Positions 7,532-15,381 of a stretch of 23,348 nucleotides of DNA are shown here, piece by piece. Source of the DNA: UBA2386 sp046306335. GTDB lineage: Bacteria > Planctomycetota > UBA1135 > UBA2386. The notes beneath the pieces were generated by a model. The model did not search any database. It was given only the letters and a program-made list of their open reading frames with translations, and had not been told where the DNA came from. Made by a program: the position numbers and the translations under genes. The stretch covers positions 1 to 23,348 of the forward strand of contig JBKDXM010000029.1 of the NCBI GenBank assembly GCA_046306335.1, read 5' to 3'. Position 1 is the first letter of the stretch, and every line of letters starts with the position of its first letter.

Positions 7532-8589
7532 GGCTTCGGCGCCTCCTGCAGCCGCCGGGCGCCGGCGTGCGCGAGGTCGCCCAGCAGGCTGCCGAGCGCG
7601 TCGCTGCCGAGGCTGACCCGGTCGATGCGGCGCAGACGCTGCGCCACCTCGCGCAGGGCGAGCGCGTTCAGGACGCCGGCTGGCAACCGGCCCCAGGCCT
7701 CGAGCTTCGCCGCCTCGGCGCGGTTGCGCGCGGACTCGACCAGTTCGACGGCGTGCGCATCGGCGTCGGCGCGCTGCTTGACGATGTCGCTCTCGGCCTC
7801 GGCCTCGACGCGTCGCGCGGCCGCGAGCGCAGCGCCGTCGCTGCGCTTGGCCGCCGCGGCCGCCTCGCTGCGCCGCCGCGCGTTCTGGCCTTCCTGCTGG
7901 ATGAGGTTCTGCGCGCGCCGCGCGAGCTCGATCTTGTTCTGCAGCTCGTTCTCGGCGATCGCGCGCTCCTTCTCGACGGCGAGCGCGCGGCGGGCGAAGG
8001 TCGCCTCGTCGGCGGACTGCTGCAGCTGCACGCGGGTCGGCGCCTGCAGCGCCTTCTCCAGCTCGCTCGTCGGCGTGATCTTGCCGATGCGCACCGACGC
8101 CAGCTCGATGCCCATGCCGGCGAGTTCGCCGCCGTCGCGCAGGAAGGCGTCGATGCGCGCGCGCAGCGCCTGCACGCCTTCCTGCAGCACGGCGCGCAGC
8201 GGCGTGTGCGCGAGGTAGTCGGTCGCCGCCTGCTGCGCGAGCTGCGTCACGATCGCGGCGAGTTGCGCGAGCGGCTCCTGCAGCCACTTGCCGGTCTCGA
8301 CGTCGATCGAGAAGTCGAGCCGCTGCGCGAGCAGCTCGGGTTCCTTGACGCGGAAGGTCACGGCGCCCTGCACGTTCGCCTCCTGGAAGTCGAGCGTGCG
8401 GCCGGCGAACAGGAAGGCCTGCTCGCGGTCGTCGAGCGGGATCTCGGCGAGGCCGGTCACGAGCGGTCGGTACCAGAAGCACAGGCCGCGGCCGCTCTGC
8501 GCGAGCTTGCCCTTGTGCCAGTGCAGCACCCAGACGGACGGCTCGGCGCGCAGGTGGCGGAAGAGGGGGAAACGACGGATGTCGGCCAT
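7528..8589 (-). CDS. SPFH (band 7/stomatin-like) domain protein
   Basis: The protein has 353 residues. The SPFH domain covers about 1-190, with the N-terminal pattern WVLHWHKGKLAQSGRG, then IPLDDREQAF and VQGAVTFRV. It is followed by a long Ala/Glu/Arg-rich coiled coil (about 195-310, including VEKERAIAENELQNKIELAR) and a short C-terminal tail. SPFH proteins assemble into ring-like membrane scaffolds. I see no clear N-terminal transmembrane helix, so membrane contact would be peripheral or through partners. The ATG at 8589 lies 4 bases after the regulator's stop, and its own stop overlaps the NAD kinase GTG. That placement suggests it scaffolds or positions the NAD kinase. Confidence 0.85.
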   Translation of the reverse strand: MADIRRFPLFRHLRAEPSVWVLHWHKGKLAQSGRGLCFWYRPLVTGLAEIPLDDREQAFLFAGRTLDFQEANVQGAVTFRVKEPELLAQRLDFSIDVETGKWLQEPLAQLAAIVTQLAQQAATDYLAHTPLRAVLQEGVQALRARIDAFLRDGGELAGMGIELASVRIGKITPTSELEKALQAPTRVQLQQSADEATFARRALAVEKERAIAENELQNKIELARRAQNLIQQEGQNARRRSEAAAAAKRSDGAALAAARRVEAEAESDIVKQRADADAHAVELVESARNRAEAAKLEAWGRLPAGVLNALALREVAQRLRRIDRVSLGSDALGSLLGDLAHAGARRLQEAPKP

Positions 8590-8593
8590 GGGG

Positions 8594-9325
8594 TCAAGAC
8601 TCCTTGTTCGGACGGTTTGCGGGCTTGGCGCCCCTGAAGCGGAAGAGACGGGGCGGCCGGTGGCCGACGTCGGCGCGACGGCGGCCGGTCGCCTGCAGAT
8701 GCCCGGAGGCGAGCATGCGGCGACGGAACGAGTCCTTGTTCTGTGGCGTGCCGAGCACGGCTTCGTGCACCACCTGCAGCTCGAGCAGCGTGAACTGGTC
8801 GGACAGCAGTTCGAAGCCGATGGGGGCGTAGTCGATCTTGCCGCGCAGCCGCAGCAGCGCCGTGCCGAGGATGCTGGCGTGGTCGAAGCCGACGCGCAGC
8901 GCCTTGCCGTGCTCGTCACGCAGCTCGACGTCGCCGCCGGCGAGTCCCGACCACGGTGCGTGCACCTCGGCGAGCCGCGCCGGGCCGCGCAGCAACGCGA
9001 CGAGTCGTTCGGCCGGCACGAGCGCGTAGTAGGCGACGGTGACGACGCGGCCGCGCGGATCGCGGCCCAGCTCGCCGAAGGTGAACAACTGTTCGACGAA
9101 GACGCCTTCGAGGCCGATCTTCTGCTTCAGCACGCGGGCCACCGTGGCGTCGAGCGCTTCATCGAGGTGCACGAAGCCGCCGGGCAGGACCCAGTGCCCG
9201 GCGAACGGCGCGGCAGCGCGCTGCATCACGACGACGCACAAGCGGCCGTGCACCAGGGTCAGCAGGGCGACGTCGATCGCCAAGGCGGGCGGTCGGTGGC
9301 GCAGCAGTTCCGGATCCACTTCCAT
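8594..9325 (-). CDS. NrtR-like regulator: degenerate Nudix + winged helix
   Basis: This 243-residue protein has an N-terminal Nudix domain (about 13-150) and a C-terminal winged-helix domain (about 155-215, with YAPIGFELL and FTLLELQVVHEAV). This is the layout of the NrtR family, which represses NAD-metabolism genes and responds to ADP-ribose-type ligands. The Nudix box (50-72) keeps G50, E56, R64 and G71. The metal-binding REUXEE motif is replaced by RVLKQK, so hydrolysis is probably lost and ligand sensing kept. It is first in an operon with the SPFH and NAD kinase genes. Its ATG lies inside a palindrome that overlaps its promoter, which fits autoregulation. An in-frame upstream ATG (about 9349) would fall upstream of the -10 box and is less likely. 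Confidence 0.88.
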   Translation of the reverse strand: MEVDPELLRHRPPALAIDVALLTLVHGRLCVVVMQRAAAPFAGHWVLPGGFVHLDEALDATVARVLKQKIGLEGVFVEQLFTFGELGRDPRGRVVTVAYYALVPAERLVALLRGPARLAEVHAPWSGLAGGDVELRDEHGKALRVGFDHASILGTALLRLRGKIDYAPIGFELLSDQFTLLELQVVHEAVLGTPQNKDSFRRRMLASGHLQATGRRRADVGHRPPRLFRFRGAKPANRPNKES

Positions 9326-9352
9326 GCACGGAGTATATATGCAGCGTGCATG
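9323..9352. promoter_or_regulatory. Probable operator palindrome of the NrtR-like regulator
   Basis: Eight-base arms CATGCACG (9323-9330) and CGTGCATG (9345-9352) flank a 14-base AT-rich centre containing TATATA (centre 9337.5). The palindrome covers the regulator's start codon, the -10 box and most of the spacer. Binding there would block RNA polymerase. Confidence 0.65.
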
Positions 9353-9360
9353 AAAGTCAA
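9332..9360 (-). promoter_or_regulatory. Sigma70-type promoter of the NrtR-like/SPFH/NADK operon
   Basis: On the minus strand the -35 box TTGACT (9360-9355) is followed by a 17-base spacer and the -10 box TATACT (9337-9332). Only six bases then separate the -10 from the ATG at 9325. Transcription would therefore begin at or next to the A of the start codon, giving a leaderless mRNA. Confidence 0.7.
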
Positions 9361-9530
9361 CCAGGCTTCTTCTCGATTGCTGAAGGAAGTCACAAGCGTA
9401 TTCGTGGCACGACCTTGAGATCGTGCTGGGGGCGAGCGCCGCGCTGCGTCCAGCGCCGCCCGCGGCGTGTGCCTGCCGGCGTCGCACCGCGCCTCCATTC
9501 CCATGTGCGGGCTCACTAGCATCCTCGCCC

Positions 9531-12500
9531 ATGTCTCGTCGCCTGCGCGCCGCGTCGTCCTGCTCTCGCATCGCCGCTGGCGCGCCGTTCGCGGCGCTCG
9601 CGGTCCTGGCCGCGCTGCCGTGCCTGCCCGCGCAGGAACCGCGCGGCCCGGTGCCGAACGACCTGCTGGCGACGCTGGAGTGGCGCCTCGTCGGGCCGTT
9701 CCGCGGCGGCCGCGTCGCCGCCGTGGCCGGCGTCGCCGGCGAGCGCGACACGTACTACATGGGGGCGTGCGGCGGCGGCGTCTGGAAGACGACCGATGGC
9801 GGCACGTCGTGGCGCAACGTCAGCGACGGCACGTTCGGCGGTTCGATCGGCGCCGTCGCCGTCGCGCCGAGCGACCCGCGCGTCGTGTACGTCGGCGGCG
9901 GCGAGAAGACGTGGCGCGGCAACGTCAGCAGCGGCGACGGCGTGTGGAAGTCGACCGACGCCGGCGCGACGTGGTCGTTCTCCGGCCTGCCGGACTCGCG
10001 GCACATCAGCCGCCTGCGCGTCCACCCGACCGACCCGAACACCGTCTACGCGGCGGTCATGGGCCACGTCTCCGGCCCGAACGCCGAGCGCGGCGTCTAC
10101 CGCACGACCGACGGGGGCGCGTCGTGGCAGCGCGTGCTGTTCGCCAACGAACACGCCGGCGCCGTCGATCTGTGCCTCGCGCCCGACGACCCGCGCACGC
10201 TGTACGCGACGACGTGGCGCGCCGTCCGGCTGCCGTGGACGCTGGAGTCCGGTGGCGAGGGCAGCGGCCTGTGGAAGTCGACCGACGGCGGCGACAGTTG
10301 GCAGCCGCTGCACGACAAGCCCGGCATGCCCAAGGGCGTGCTCGGCATCGCCGGCATCTGCGCCTCGCCGGCGGACCAGAAGCGCCTCTACGCGCAGATC
10401 GAGGCCGAGGACGGCGGCCTGTTCCGCAGCGACGACGCCGGCGGCACGTGGCAGCGCGTCAACGAGGACCGCAACCTGCGTCAGCGCGCGTGGTACTACT
10501 CGCGCGTCTACGCCGATCCGAAGGCGGTGGACACCGTCTACGTGCTGAACGTCTCGTTCCACAAGTCGGCGGACGGCGGCAAGACGTTCACGACCATCGG
10601 CGTGCCGCACGGCGACAACCATGACCTGTGGATCGATCCGAAGGATCCGCAGCGCATGGTCGAGGGCAACGACGGCGGCGCGTGCGTGTCGACGGACGGC
10701 GGCGCGTCCTGGTCGTCGATCGACAACCAGCCGACGGCGCAGTTCTACCGCGTCGCCGTCGACGACGACGCGCCGTACCGGATCTACGGCGGCCAACAGG
10801 ACAACAGCACGGTGCGCATCCGCCACCGCAGCCGCGGCCCCGGCATCGGCCAGGGCGACTGGGAGGACACCGCCGGCGGCGAGAGCGGGTGGCTGGCGCC
10901 GAAGCCCGGCGAGCCGGACGTGGTGTTCGGCGGCAGCTACGGCGGCTACCTCGTGCGCCAGGACCACCGCAGCGGCCTGCGTCGCCGCGTCGACGTGTGG
11001 CCGGACAACCCGATGGGGGCAGGCGCCGAGGCGCTGAAGCACCGCTTCCAGTGGAACTTCCCGATCCTCTGGAGCCGGCACGAGCCGGGCCTGCTCTACA
11101 CCGCGGCCGAGACGCTGTTCGCCAGCCGCGACGAGGGCGCGAGCTGGCAGCCGATCAGCGGCGACCTGACGCGCAACGACAAGGGCAAGATGGGGCCCTC
11201 GGGCGGGCCGATCACCAAGGACAACACCAGCGTCGAGTACTACGGCACGATCTTCACCGTCGACGAGGGCCGGCAGCCGGGCGTCGTCTGGACCGGCAGC
11301 GACGACGGCCGCGTGCACGTGACGCGCGACGGCGGCGCGAACTGGGCCGACGTGACGCCGAAGGGTCTGCCCGAGTGGGCGCAGATCAACTGCATCGCCG
11401 GCGACCCGCACCGCGACGGCGGCTGCTACGTCGCGGCGACGCGCTACAAGCTCGACGACTTCCGGCCGTACCTGTTCGCCACCGACGACTTCGGCGCGAC
11501 GTGGCGCGAGATCACCGGCGGCCTCGACGCCGGTTGGTTCACGCGCTGCATCCGGCCCGACCCGGTCGTGCCGGGGCTGCTGTATTGCGGCACCGAGCGC
11601 ACCGTGTGGTGCAGCTTCGACGACGGCCGTCGCTGGCAGAAGCTCGCCAACGGCCTGCCGCTCGTGCCGATCACCGATCTCGTGGTCAAGGACGGCAGCC
11701 TGATCGCGGCGACGCAGGGACGGTCGTTCTGGTCGTTCGATGGGCTGCCGCACCTGCGCCAGCTCGCGCCCGACCTCGCGTCGCGGCCGTTCGTCGCCTT
11801 CGAGCCGATCCCGGTCGTGCGCGGCGGCGGCGACGACGAACCGAAGGACGGGCTCGGCCGCAATCCGTGCAAGGACCTCGTCGTGCGCTTCTGGCTCGGC
11901 GGTCCCGCCGACCAGCCGGTCACCGAGCGCGTCGCCATCGAGTGTAAGGACTTCGACGGCAAGGTGGTCTGGTCGCGCGCGACCGACGCGCAGAAGGACG
12001 ACGAGAAGCTCGCCGTGAAGCGCGGCATGAACGCCGTGCGCATCGCCTGGAAGACCGACGACGCCAAGGTGCTCGACGGCATGATCCTGTGGAACGGCCG
12101 CAGCCGCGCGCCGAAGCCCGCACCCGGCGACCATCCGATCACGGTCACGTGCGGCGACGCGTCGCGCACGGTCGTCGGCACGTTGCTGCCCGACCCGCGC
12201 TCGCCGGCGACGGCGGCGGAACTGCAGGCGCGCTTCCGCCTCGTCCGCGACGGCAACGCCCTGGTGACCGAGGCGCACGACGTGATCGCGGCGATCCGGT
12301 CGCTGCGCACGCAGATGCAGGCGGTCGTCGACCGCGCCGAGGGCGACGCCAAGGCGCAGTTGGCGGCGGCGCAGAAGGCCGCCGACGCGGCGCTGACGCC
12401 GGTCGAGGAGGCGCTCTACCAGACCAAGTCGAAGAGCAGCCAGGATCCGCTGAACTACCCGATCAAGCTGACCGACAAGCTGCTCGGCGTGCTGTCGGCG

Positions 12501-12665
12501 GTCGAAGGTGCCGAGTTCGGCCCGACGCAGGGCCAGCGCGACGTCGCCGCCGAGCTGTCGGCCGCGATCCGCGCGCAGCTCGACGTCTATGCGACCACGA
12601 AGACGGCGCAGCTGGCGGCGTTCAACGACCTCGCCCTGCGGCTCGCCGTGCCGCACGTGAAGTGA
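9531..12665 (+). CDS. Secreted VPS10/sortilin-like Asp-box repeat protein
   Basis: This 1044-residue exported protein has a signal peptide (hydrophobic core about 16-32, cleavage probably after LPA). The bulk is a multi-bladed beta-propeller with about eleven Asp-box (BNR) repeats of the form S/T-x-D-G-G-x-x-W. Examples are WKTTDGGTSW, WKSTDGGDSW and VTRDGGANW. Proteins of this kind are annotated as VPS10/sortilin-like or as BNR 'glycosyl hydrolases', and their substrates are mostly unknown. A beta-rich segment at about 770-880 and a C-terminal helical domain (about 895-1044) follow. The ATG at 9531 places the signal peptide correctly. The gene is divergent from the NrtR-like operon across 205 bases, and I found no convincing plus-strand promoter there. 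Enzymatic activity cannot be claimed from repeats alone. Confidence 0.88.
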   Translation: MSRRLRAASSCSRIAAGAPFAALAVLAALPCLPAQEPRGPVPNDLLATLEWRLVGPFRGGRVAAVAGVAGERDTYYMGACGGGVWKTTDGGTSWRNVSDGTFGGSIGAVAVAPSDPRVVYVGGGEKTWRGNVSSGDGVWKSTDAGATWSFSGLPDSRHISRLRVHPTDPNTVYAAVMGHVSGPNAERGVYRTTDGGASWQRVLFANEHAGAVDLCLAPDDPRTLYATTWRAVRLPWTLESGGEGSGLWKSTDGGDSWQPLHDKPGMPKGVLGIAGICASPADQKRLYAQIEAEDGGLFRSDDAGGTWQRVNEDRNLRQRAWYYSRVYADPKAVDTVYVLNVSFHKSADGGKTFTTIGVPHGDNHDLWIDPKDPQRMVEGNDGGACVSTDGGASWSSIDNQPTAQFYRVAVDDDAPYRIYGGQQDNSTVRIRHRSRGPGIGQGDWEDTAGGESGWLAPKPGEPDVVFGGSYGGYLVRQDHRSGLRRRVDVWPDNPMGAGAEALKHRFQWNFPILWSRHEPGLLYTAAETLFASRDEGASWQPISGDLTRNDKGKMGPSGGPITKDNTSVEYYGTIFTVDEGRQPGVVWTGSDDGRVHVTRDGGANWADVTPKGLPEWAQINCIAGDPHRDGGCYVAATRYKLDDFRPYLFATDDFGATWREITGGLDAGWFTRCIRPDPVVPGLLYCGTERTVWCSFDDGRRWQKLANGLPLVPITDLVVKDGSLIAATQGRSFWSFDGLPHLRQLAPDLASRPFVAFEPIPVVRGGGDDEPKDGLGRNPCKDLVVRFWLGGPADQPVTERVAIECKDFDGKVVWSRATDAQKDDEKLAVKRGMNAVRIAWKTDDAKVLDGMILWNGRSRAPKPAPGDHPITVTCGDASRTVVGTLLPDPRSPATAAELQARFRLVRDGNALVTEAHDVIAAIRSLRTQMQAVVDRAEGDAKAQLAAAQKAADAALTPVEEALYQTKSKSSQDPLNYPIKLTDKLLGVLSAVEGAEFGPTQGQRDVAAELSAAIRAQLDVYATTKTAQLAAFNDLALRLAVPHVK

Positions 12666-12764
12666 GCGATCGCGGGCCCCGGGCGAGCCGGCCTTGGTGA
12701 CGACGCCCGGCTGGCCGGCGTCCAGGCAAACCCGGATCCCGTCCTCCGCTCGGGCCGGAGGTCT

Positions 12765-12782
12765 CGCGACGCCGGCGTCGCG
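12765..12782. repeat. Perfect 18-bp palindrome before the DUF3137-like gene
   Basis: CGCGACGCCGGCGTCGCG is its own reverse complement and ends two bases before the ATG at 12785. It occupies the place of a ribosome binding site and could form an mRNA hairpin or a protein-binding site. In DNA this GC-rich a chance palindrome is possible. Confidence 0.6.
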
Positions 12783-12784
12783 GT

Positions 12785-13492
12785 ATGTTCGACCGGGTGG
12801 AGCCACCCTTCCTGCTCTTCGCGATCGGGGTCGTCCTGGTCGCGGTCTTCGCCTACTTCGGCTGGAAGCAGGAGCAGGCGCGCAAGGCGGCTTTGGGGCA
12901 ACTCGCGGCTTCGCTCGGCTTCCGCTTCGAGCACGACGACAACGACGCGCACGACGACGAGTATGCGCAGTTCGAGATCTTCCGCCGCGGCCACTCGCGC
13001 ACGGCCAAGTACACGATGCGCGGCCGCATCGACCTGTTCGGCGCGTCGTGCGAAGTCTGCGCCGGCGACTTCCGCTACAAGATCACGACCGGAACCGGCA
13101 AGAACCGGCAGACGACGACCTACCTGTTCAGCTACCTGATCGTCCGTCCGCCGTGGCCGTCGCCGACGTTGCTCGTGCGCCGCGAAGGCCTCTTCGACAA
13201 GGTCAAGGGTGCCTTCGGCTTCGACGACATCGACTTCGAGTCGGAGGAGTTCAGCCGGCGTTTCTGGGTGCAGAGCAGCGACAAACGCTTCGCCTACGAC
13301 GTGCTGCACCCGCGGATGATGGAGTTCCTGTTGCGGGAGCTCGACAGCGCGATCGACCTCGAAGGCGGCGCGATCTGCGTCGCCGACGGCAGCCGCCGCT
13401 GGGAACCCTCCTCGTTCCGCTCGCAACTCGACTTCGTCGTGAAGTTCTGCGAACTCTGGCCGCGCCACCTCCTCGCCGACCTCGCCAAGTGA
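12785..13492 (+). CDS. Membrane-anchored DUF3137-like protein
   Basis: This 235-residue protein has one N-terminal membrane helix (about residues 9-24) and a soluble domain. I recognise only a resemblance to the DUF3137 family, whose genes often sit next to lemA. The supporting segments are EEFSRRFWVQSSDKRFAYDVLHP and the following helix MMEFLLREL. No catalytic motif is visible. The stop overlaps the LemA ATG by one base (TGATG), so the two are translated together and probably act together at the membrane. A perfect palindrome ends two bases before the ATG and no Shine-Dalgarno is present. GTG at 12797 is an alternative start that still keeps the helix. Function unknown. Confidence 0.75.
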   Translation: MFDRVEPPFLLFAIGVVLVAVFAYFGWKQEQARKAALGQLAASLGFRFEHDDNDAHDDEYAQFEIFRRGHSRTAKYTMRGRIDLFGASCEVCAGDFRYKITTGTGKNRQTTTYLFSYLIVRPPWPSPTLLVRREGLFDKVKGAFGFDDIDFESEEFSRRFWVQSSDKRFAYDVLHPRMMEFLLRELDSAIDLEGGAICVADGSRRWEPSSFRSQLDFVVKFCELWPRHLLADLAK

Positions 13493-14064
13493 TGGAAGCA
13501 ATCCCCTTCGTCGTCGTCGCGCTCGTCGTCCTGCTGCCGATCGTCTGGTTCGTCGCAGTGCACAACCGCGCCGTGCGCCTCAGGCAGGCGGTCAAGGAGA
13601 GCTGGGCGGACATCGACGTCGAGCTGAAGCGCCGCTACGACCTGATCCCCAACCTCGTCGAGACGGTGAAGGGCCACGCCAGACACGAGCGTGAGACGCT
13701 GGAGCGCGTCGTCGTGCTGCGCAACGCCGCGATGCAGAAGCACGGCAGCGCCGAGAGCCTCGCCAAGGACGAGAACGCGCTACTCGTCGGCATGCGTTCG
13801 CTGTTCGTCGTCGCCGAGGGCTATCCGCAGCTCAAGAGCGACGCCAACTTCCGCGCCCTGCAAGAGGAGCTCGCGCTGACCGAGGACCGCATCGCCGCCG
13901 CGCGACGTTTCTACAACGGCAACGTCCGCGAGTTGCGCAACCTGTCGCAGCAGTTCCCGACCAGCCTCGTCGTCGGCCAACTGTCGGCGGCAGAAGCTTC
14001 GTTCTTCGAGCTCGAAGACCGGAACGAGCGCGTGGTGCCGCGCGTCGACCTCGGCGCGCGCTGA
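13492..14064 (+). CDS. lemA: LemA family protein
   Basis: This 190-residue protein matches the usual LemA length. One N-terminal transmembrane helix (about 5-25) precedes the conserved WADIDVELKRRYDLIPNLVE block (about 38-57) and a helical bundle. It also has the FYNGNVRELR-like segment and a LSQQFPTSLV stretch typical of the family. LemA proteins are single-span membrane proteins with a long helical domain and a poorly understood role. The ATG at 13492 shares its A with the preceding gene's stop codon, which fixes the start and implies translational coupling to the DUF3137-like protein. Confidence 0.92.
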   Translation: MEAIPFVVVALVVLLPIVWFVAVHNRAVRLRQAVKESWADIDVELKRRYDLIPNLVETVKGHARHERETLERVVVLRNAAMQKHGSAESLAKDENALLVGMRSLFVVAEGYPQLKSDANFRALQEELALTEDRIAAARRFYNGNVRELRNLSQQFPTSLVVGQLSAAEASFFELEDRNERVVPRVDLGAR

Positions 14065-14085
14065 CGCATCACCCCGGCGCGTTCG

Positions 14086-14099
14086 CCGCGGCGCCGCGG
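14086..14099. terminator. GC palindrome between convergent genes
   Basis: CCGCGGCGCCGCGG is a perfect 14-bp palindrome in the 45-base gap between the convergent LemA and HlyD-type genes. No U-tract flanks it on either strand. Bidirectional terminator use is a guess from position. Confidence 0.3.
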
Positions 14100-14109
14100 T
14101 CCGGCGCGC

Positions 14110-15378
14110 TCACTGCGGCCGCACCGGCGCGCCGTCGACCAGCAGTTCGCTCGGGTAGAGCACGGCGACGTCGCCGGCCGCGAGGCCGCCGAGGACCTCG
14201 GCGTGGCCCGGCGTGGTGCGGCCCACCTGCACGGCGACTTCGCGCGCGCGGCCGTCGCGGACGACGAACGCCGCCCAGCCCCCGCCGCGGCGGAAGAGCG
14301 CGCCGACCGGGGCGCGCAGCACGTCCTTGCGCTCGTCGACGACGATGCGCAGTTCGACGCGGTAGCCGTCGCCGAGCGCCTGCCAGTCGTCGACCGCGCC
14401 GGCGGGCGTCGCGACCACGGCGACGCGCTGCTCCTCGACCCCGAGCGCGCTGACCTTGGTGACGCCGCCCGGCTCGACGCGCTGGACGACCGCCTGCAGC
14501 CGCTGCGACTGGCCCTGCGCGTCGAGCGCGCCGAAGCGCTCGACTGCGACCGGCATGCCCGGCCGCACGCGCACCGCGTCCTGCGTCAGGAAGTCGGCGA
14601 CCAGCTCCAGCTGCCGCAAGTCGCCGACGTCGAGGATCGGCGCGCCGGCGTTGAGCGCCCGCGCGCTCTCCTCGTGCACGCGCAAGACCACGCCGTCGAT
14701 CGGCGACCGCAGGGCCAGCGGCGCTGGCGGCGGCGCCGGTTCGGCCTGCGGCGTCTCGTCGGGCAGGGCCGACGGCACGCGGCTGGCGCGCGCCAGCTCC
14801 CGCTCGTGCTCGGCGACCTGCACGGCGAACTCCGCGGCGCGCACGCCCTCGGCGGCGACGCGTTCGTCGCGGTCGGCGTGTTCGCGTTCGGCGGTGCTGG
14901 TCAGGCCGTCTTGGTGCAGCGTGCGCACGCGCTGCGCCTCGGTGGCGGCGGCGTTGGCCTCGGCCTGCGCCTGGCTGCGGCGCGCTGCCGCGGCGGCGAC
15001 GGCCGCCTCGGTGCGGCGGATCGCTGCTTCGCGTTCGGCCTGCGTGCGCGCGTCGAGCAACGGCGCTGGCCGCGCGGCGAACTCGGCGACGACCGTCCGG
15101 CCGGCGGCCACGCGGTCGCCGGCGCGCTGCGGCGTGCGCAGCAGCCGGCCTTCGATCGGCGAGCTGTGGGTGTAGCGGTCGCGCACGCGGGTGCGCCCGA
15201 CCTCGTCGACCGTCTGCACGAGGTCGCCGCGCGCGACCGTGGCGACGTCGACCGGCAGCGGCCGCGGTTGCCACAGCAGGTACAGGCCATAGGCGGCGGC
15301 GAGCGCGGCGGCGGCGGGCAGCAGCACGCTGCGCGCGCGACGGCGGGGCGGGGCGAGCGGATCGAGCGGATCGGCCAT
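14110..15378 (-). CDS. HlyD/RND-type periplasmic adaptor (membrane fusion) protein
   Basis: This 422-residue adaptor would link an inner-membrane ABC exporter to the periplasm or an outer-membrane duct. A basic N-terminus and one transmembrane helix (about 17-36) are followed by the first half of the lipoyl-like domain (about 45-105). An Ala/Glu/Arg-rich coiled-coil hairpin (about 108-205) comes next, then a Pro-rich linker (about 212-228) and the second lipoyl half (SPIDGVVLRV). Beta-barrel and membrane-proximal domains end the protein. It is the last gene of an export operon, starting 3 bases after the permease stop. The substrate cannot be predicted. Confidence 0.9.
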   Translation of the reverse strand: MADPLDPLAPPRRRARSVLLPAAAALAAAYGLYLLWQPRPLPVDVATVARGDLVQTVDEVGRTRVRDRYTHSSPIEGRLLRTPQRAGDRVAAGRTVVAEFAARPAPLLDARTQAEREAAIRRTEAAVAAAAARRSQAQAEANAAATEAQRVRTLHQDGLTSTAEREHADRDERVAAEGVRAAEFAVQVAEHERELARASRVPSALPDETPQAEPAPPPAPLALRSPIDGVVLRVHEESARALNAGAPILDVGDLRQLELVADFLTQDAVRVRPGMPVAVERFGALDAQGQSQRLQAVVQRVEPGGVTKVSALGVEEQRVAVVATPAGAVDDWQALGDGYRVELRIVVDERKDVLRAPVGALFRRGGGWAAFVVRDGRAREVAVQVGRTTPGHAEVLGGLAAGDVAVLYPSELLVDGAPVRPQ

Positions 15379-15381
15379 GGT

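Noticed and set aside
7528..8919. Longer SPFH frame starting at 8919
   Set aside because: The extra codons overlap the Nudix regulator in another frame; the ATG at 8589 is 4 bases after the regulator's stop and begins the conserved domain.
9516..12806. A 1096-codon minus-strand frame opposite the Asp-box protein
   Set aside because: Its composition is that of an antisense shadow; the plus frame has a signal peptide and eleven Asp-boxes.
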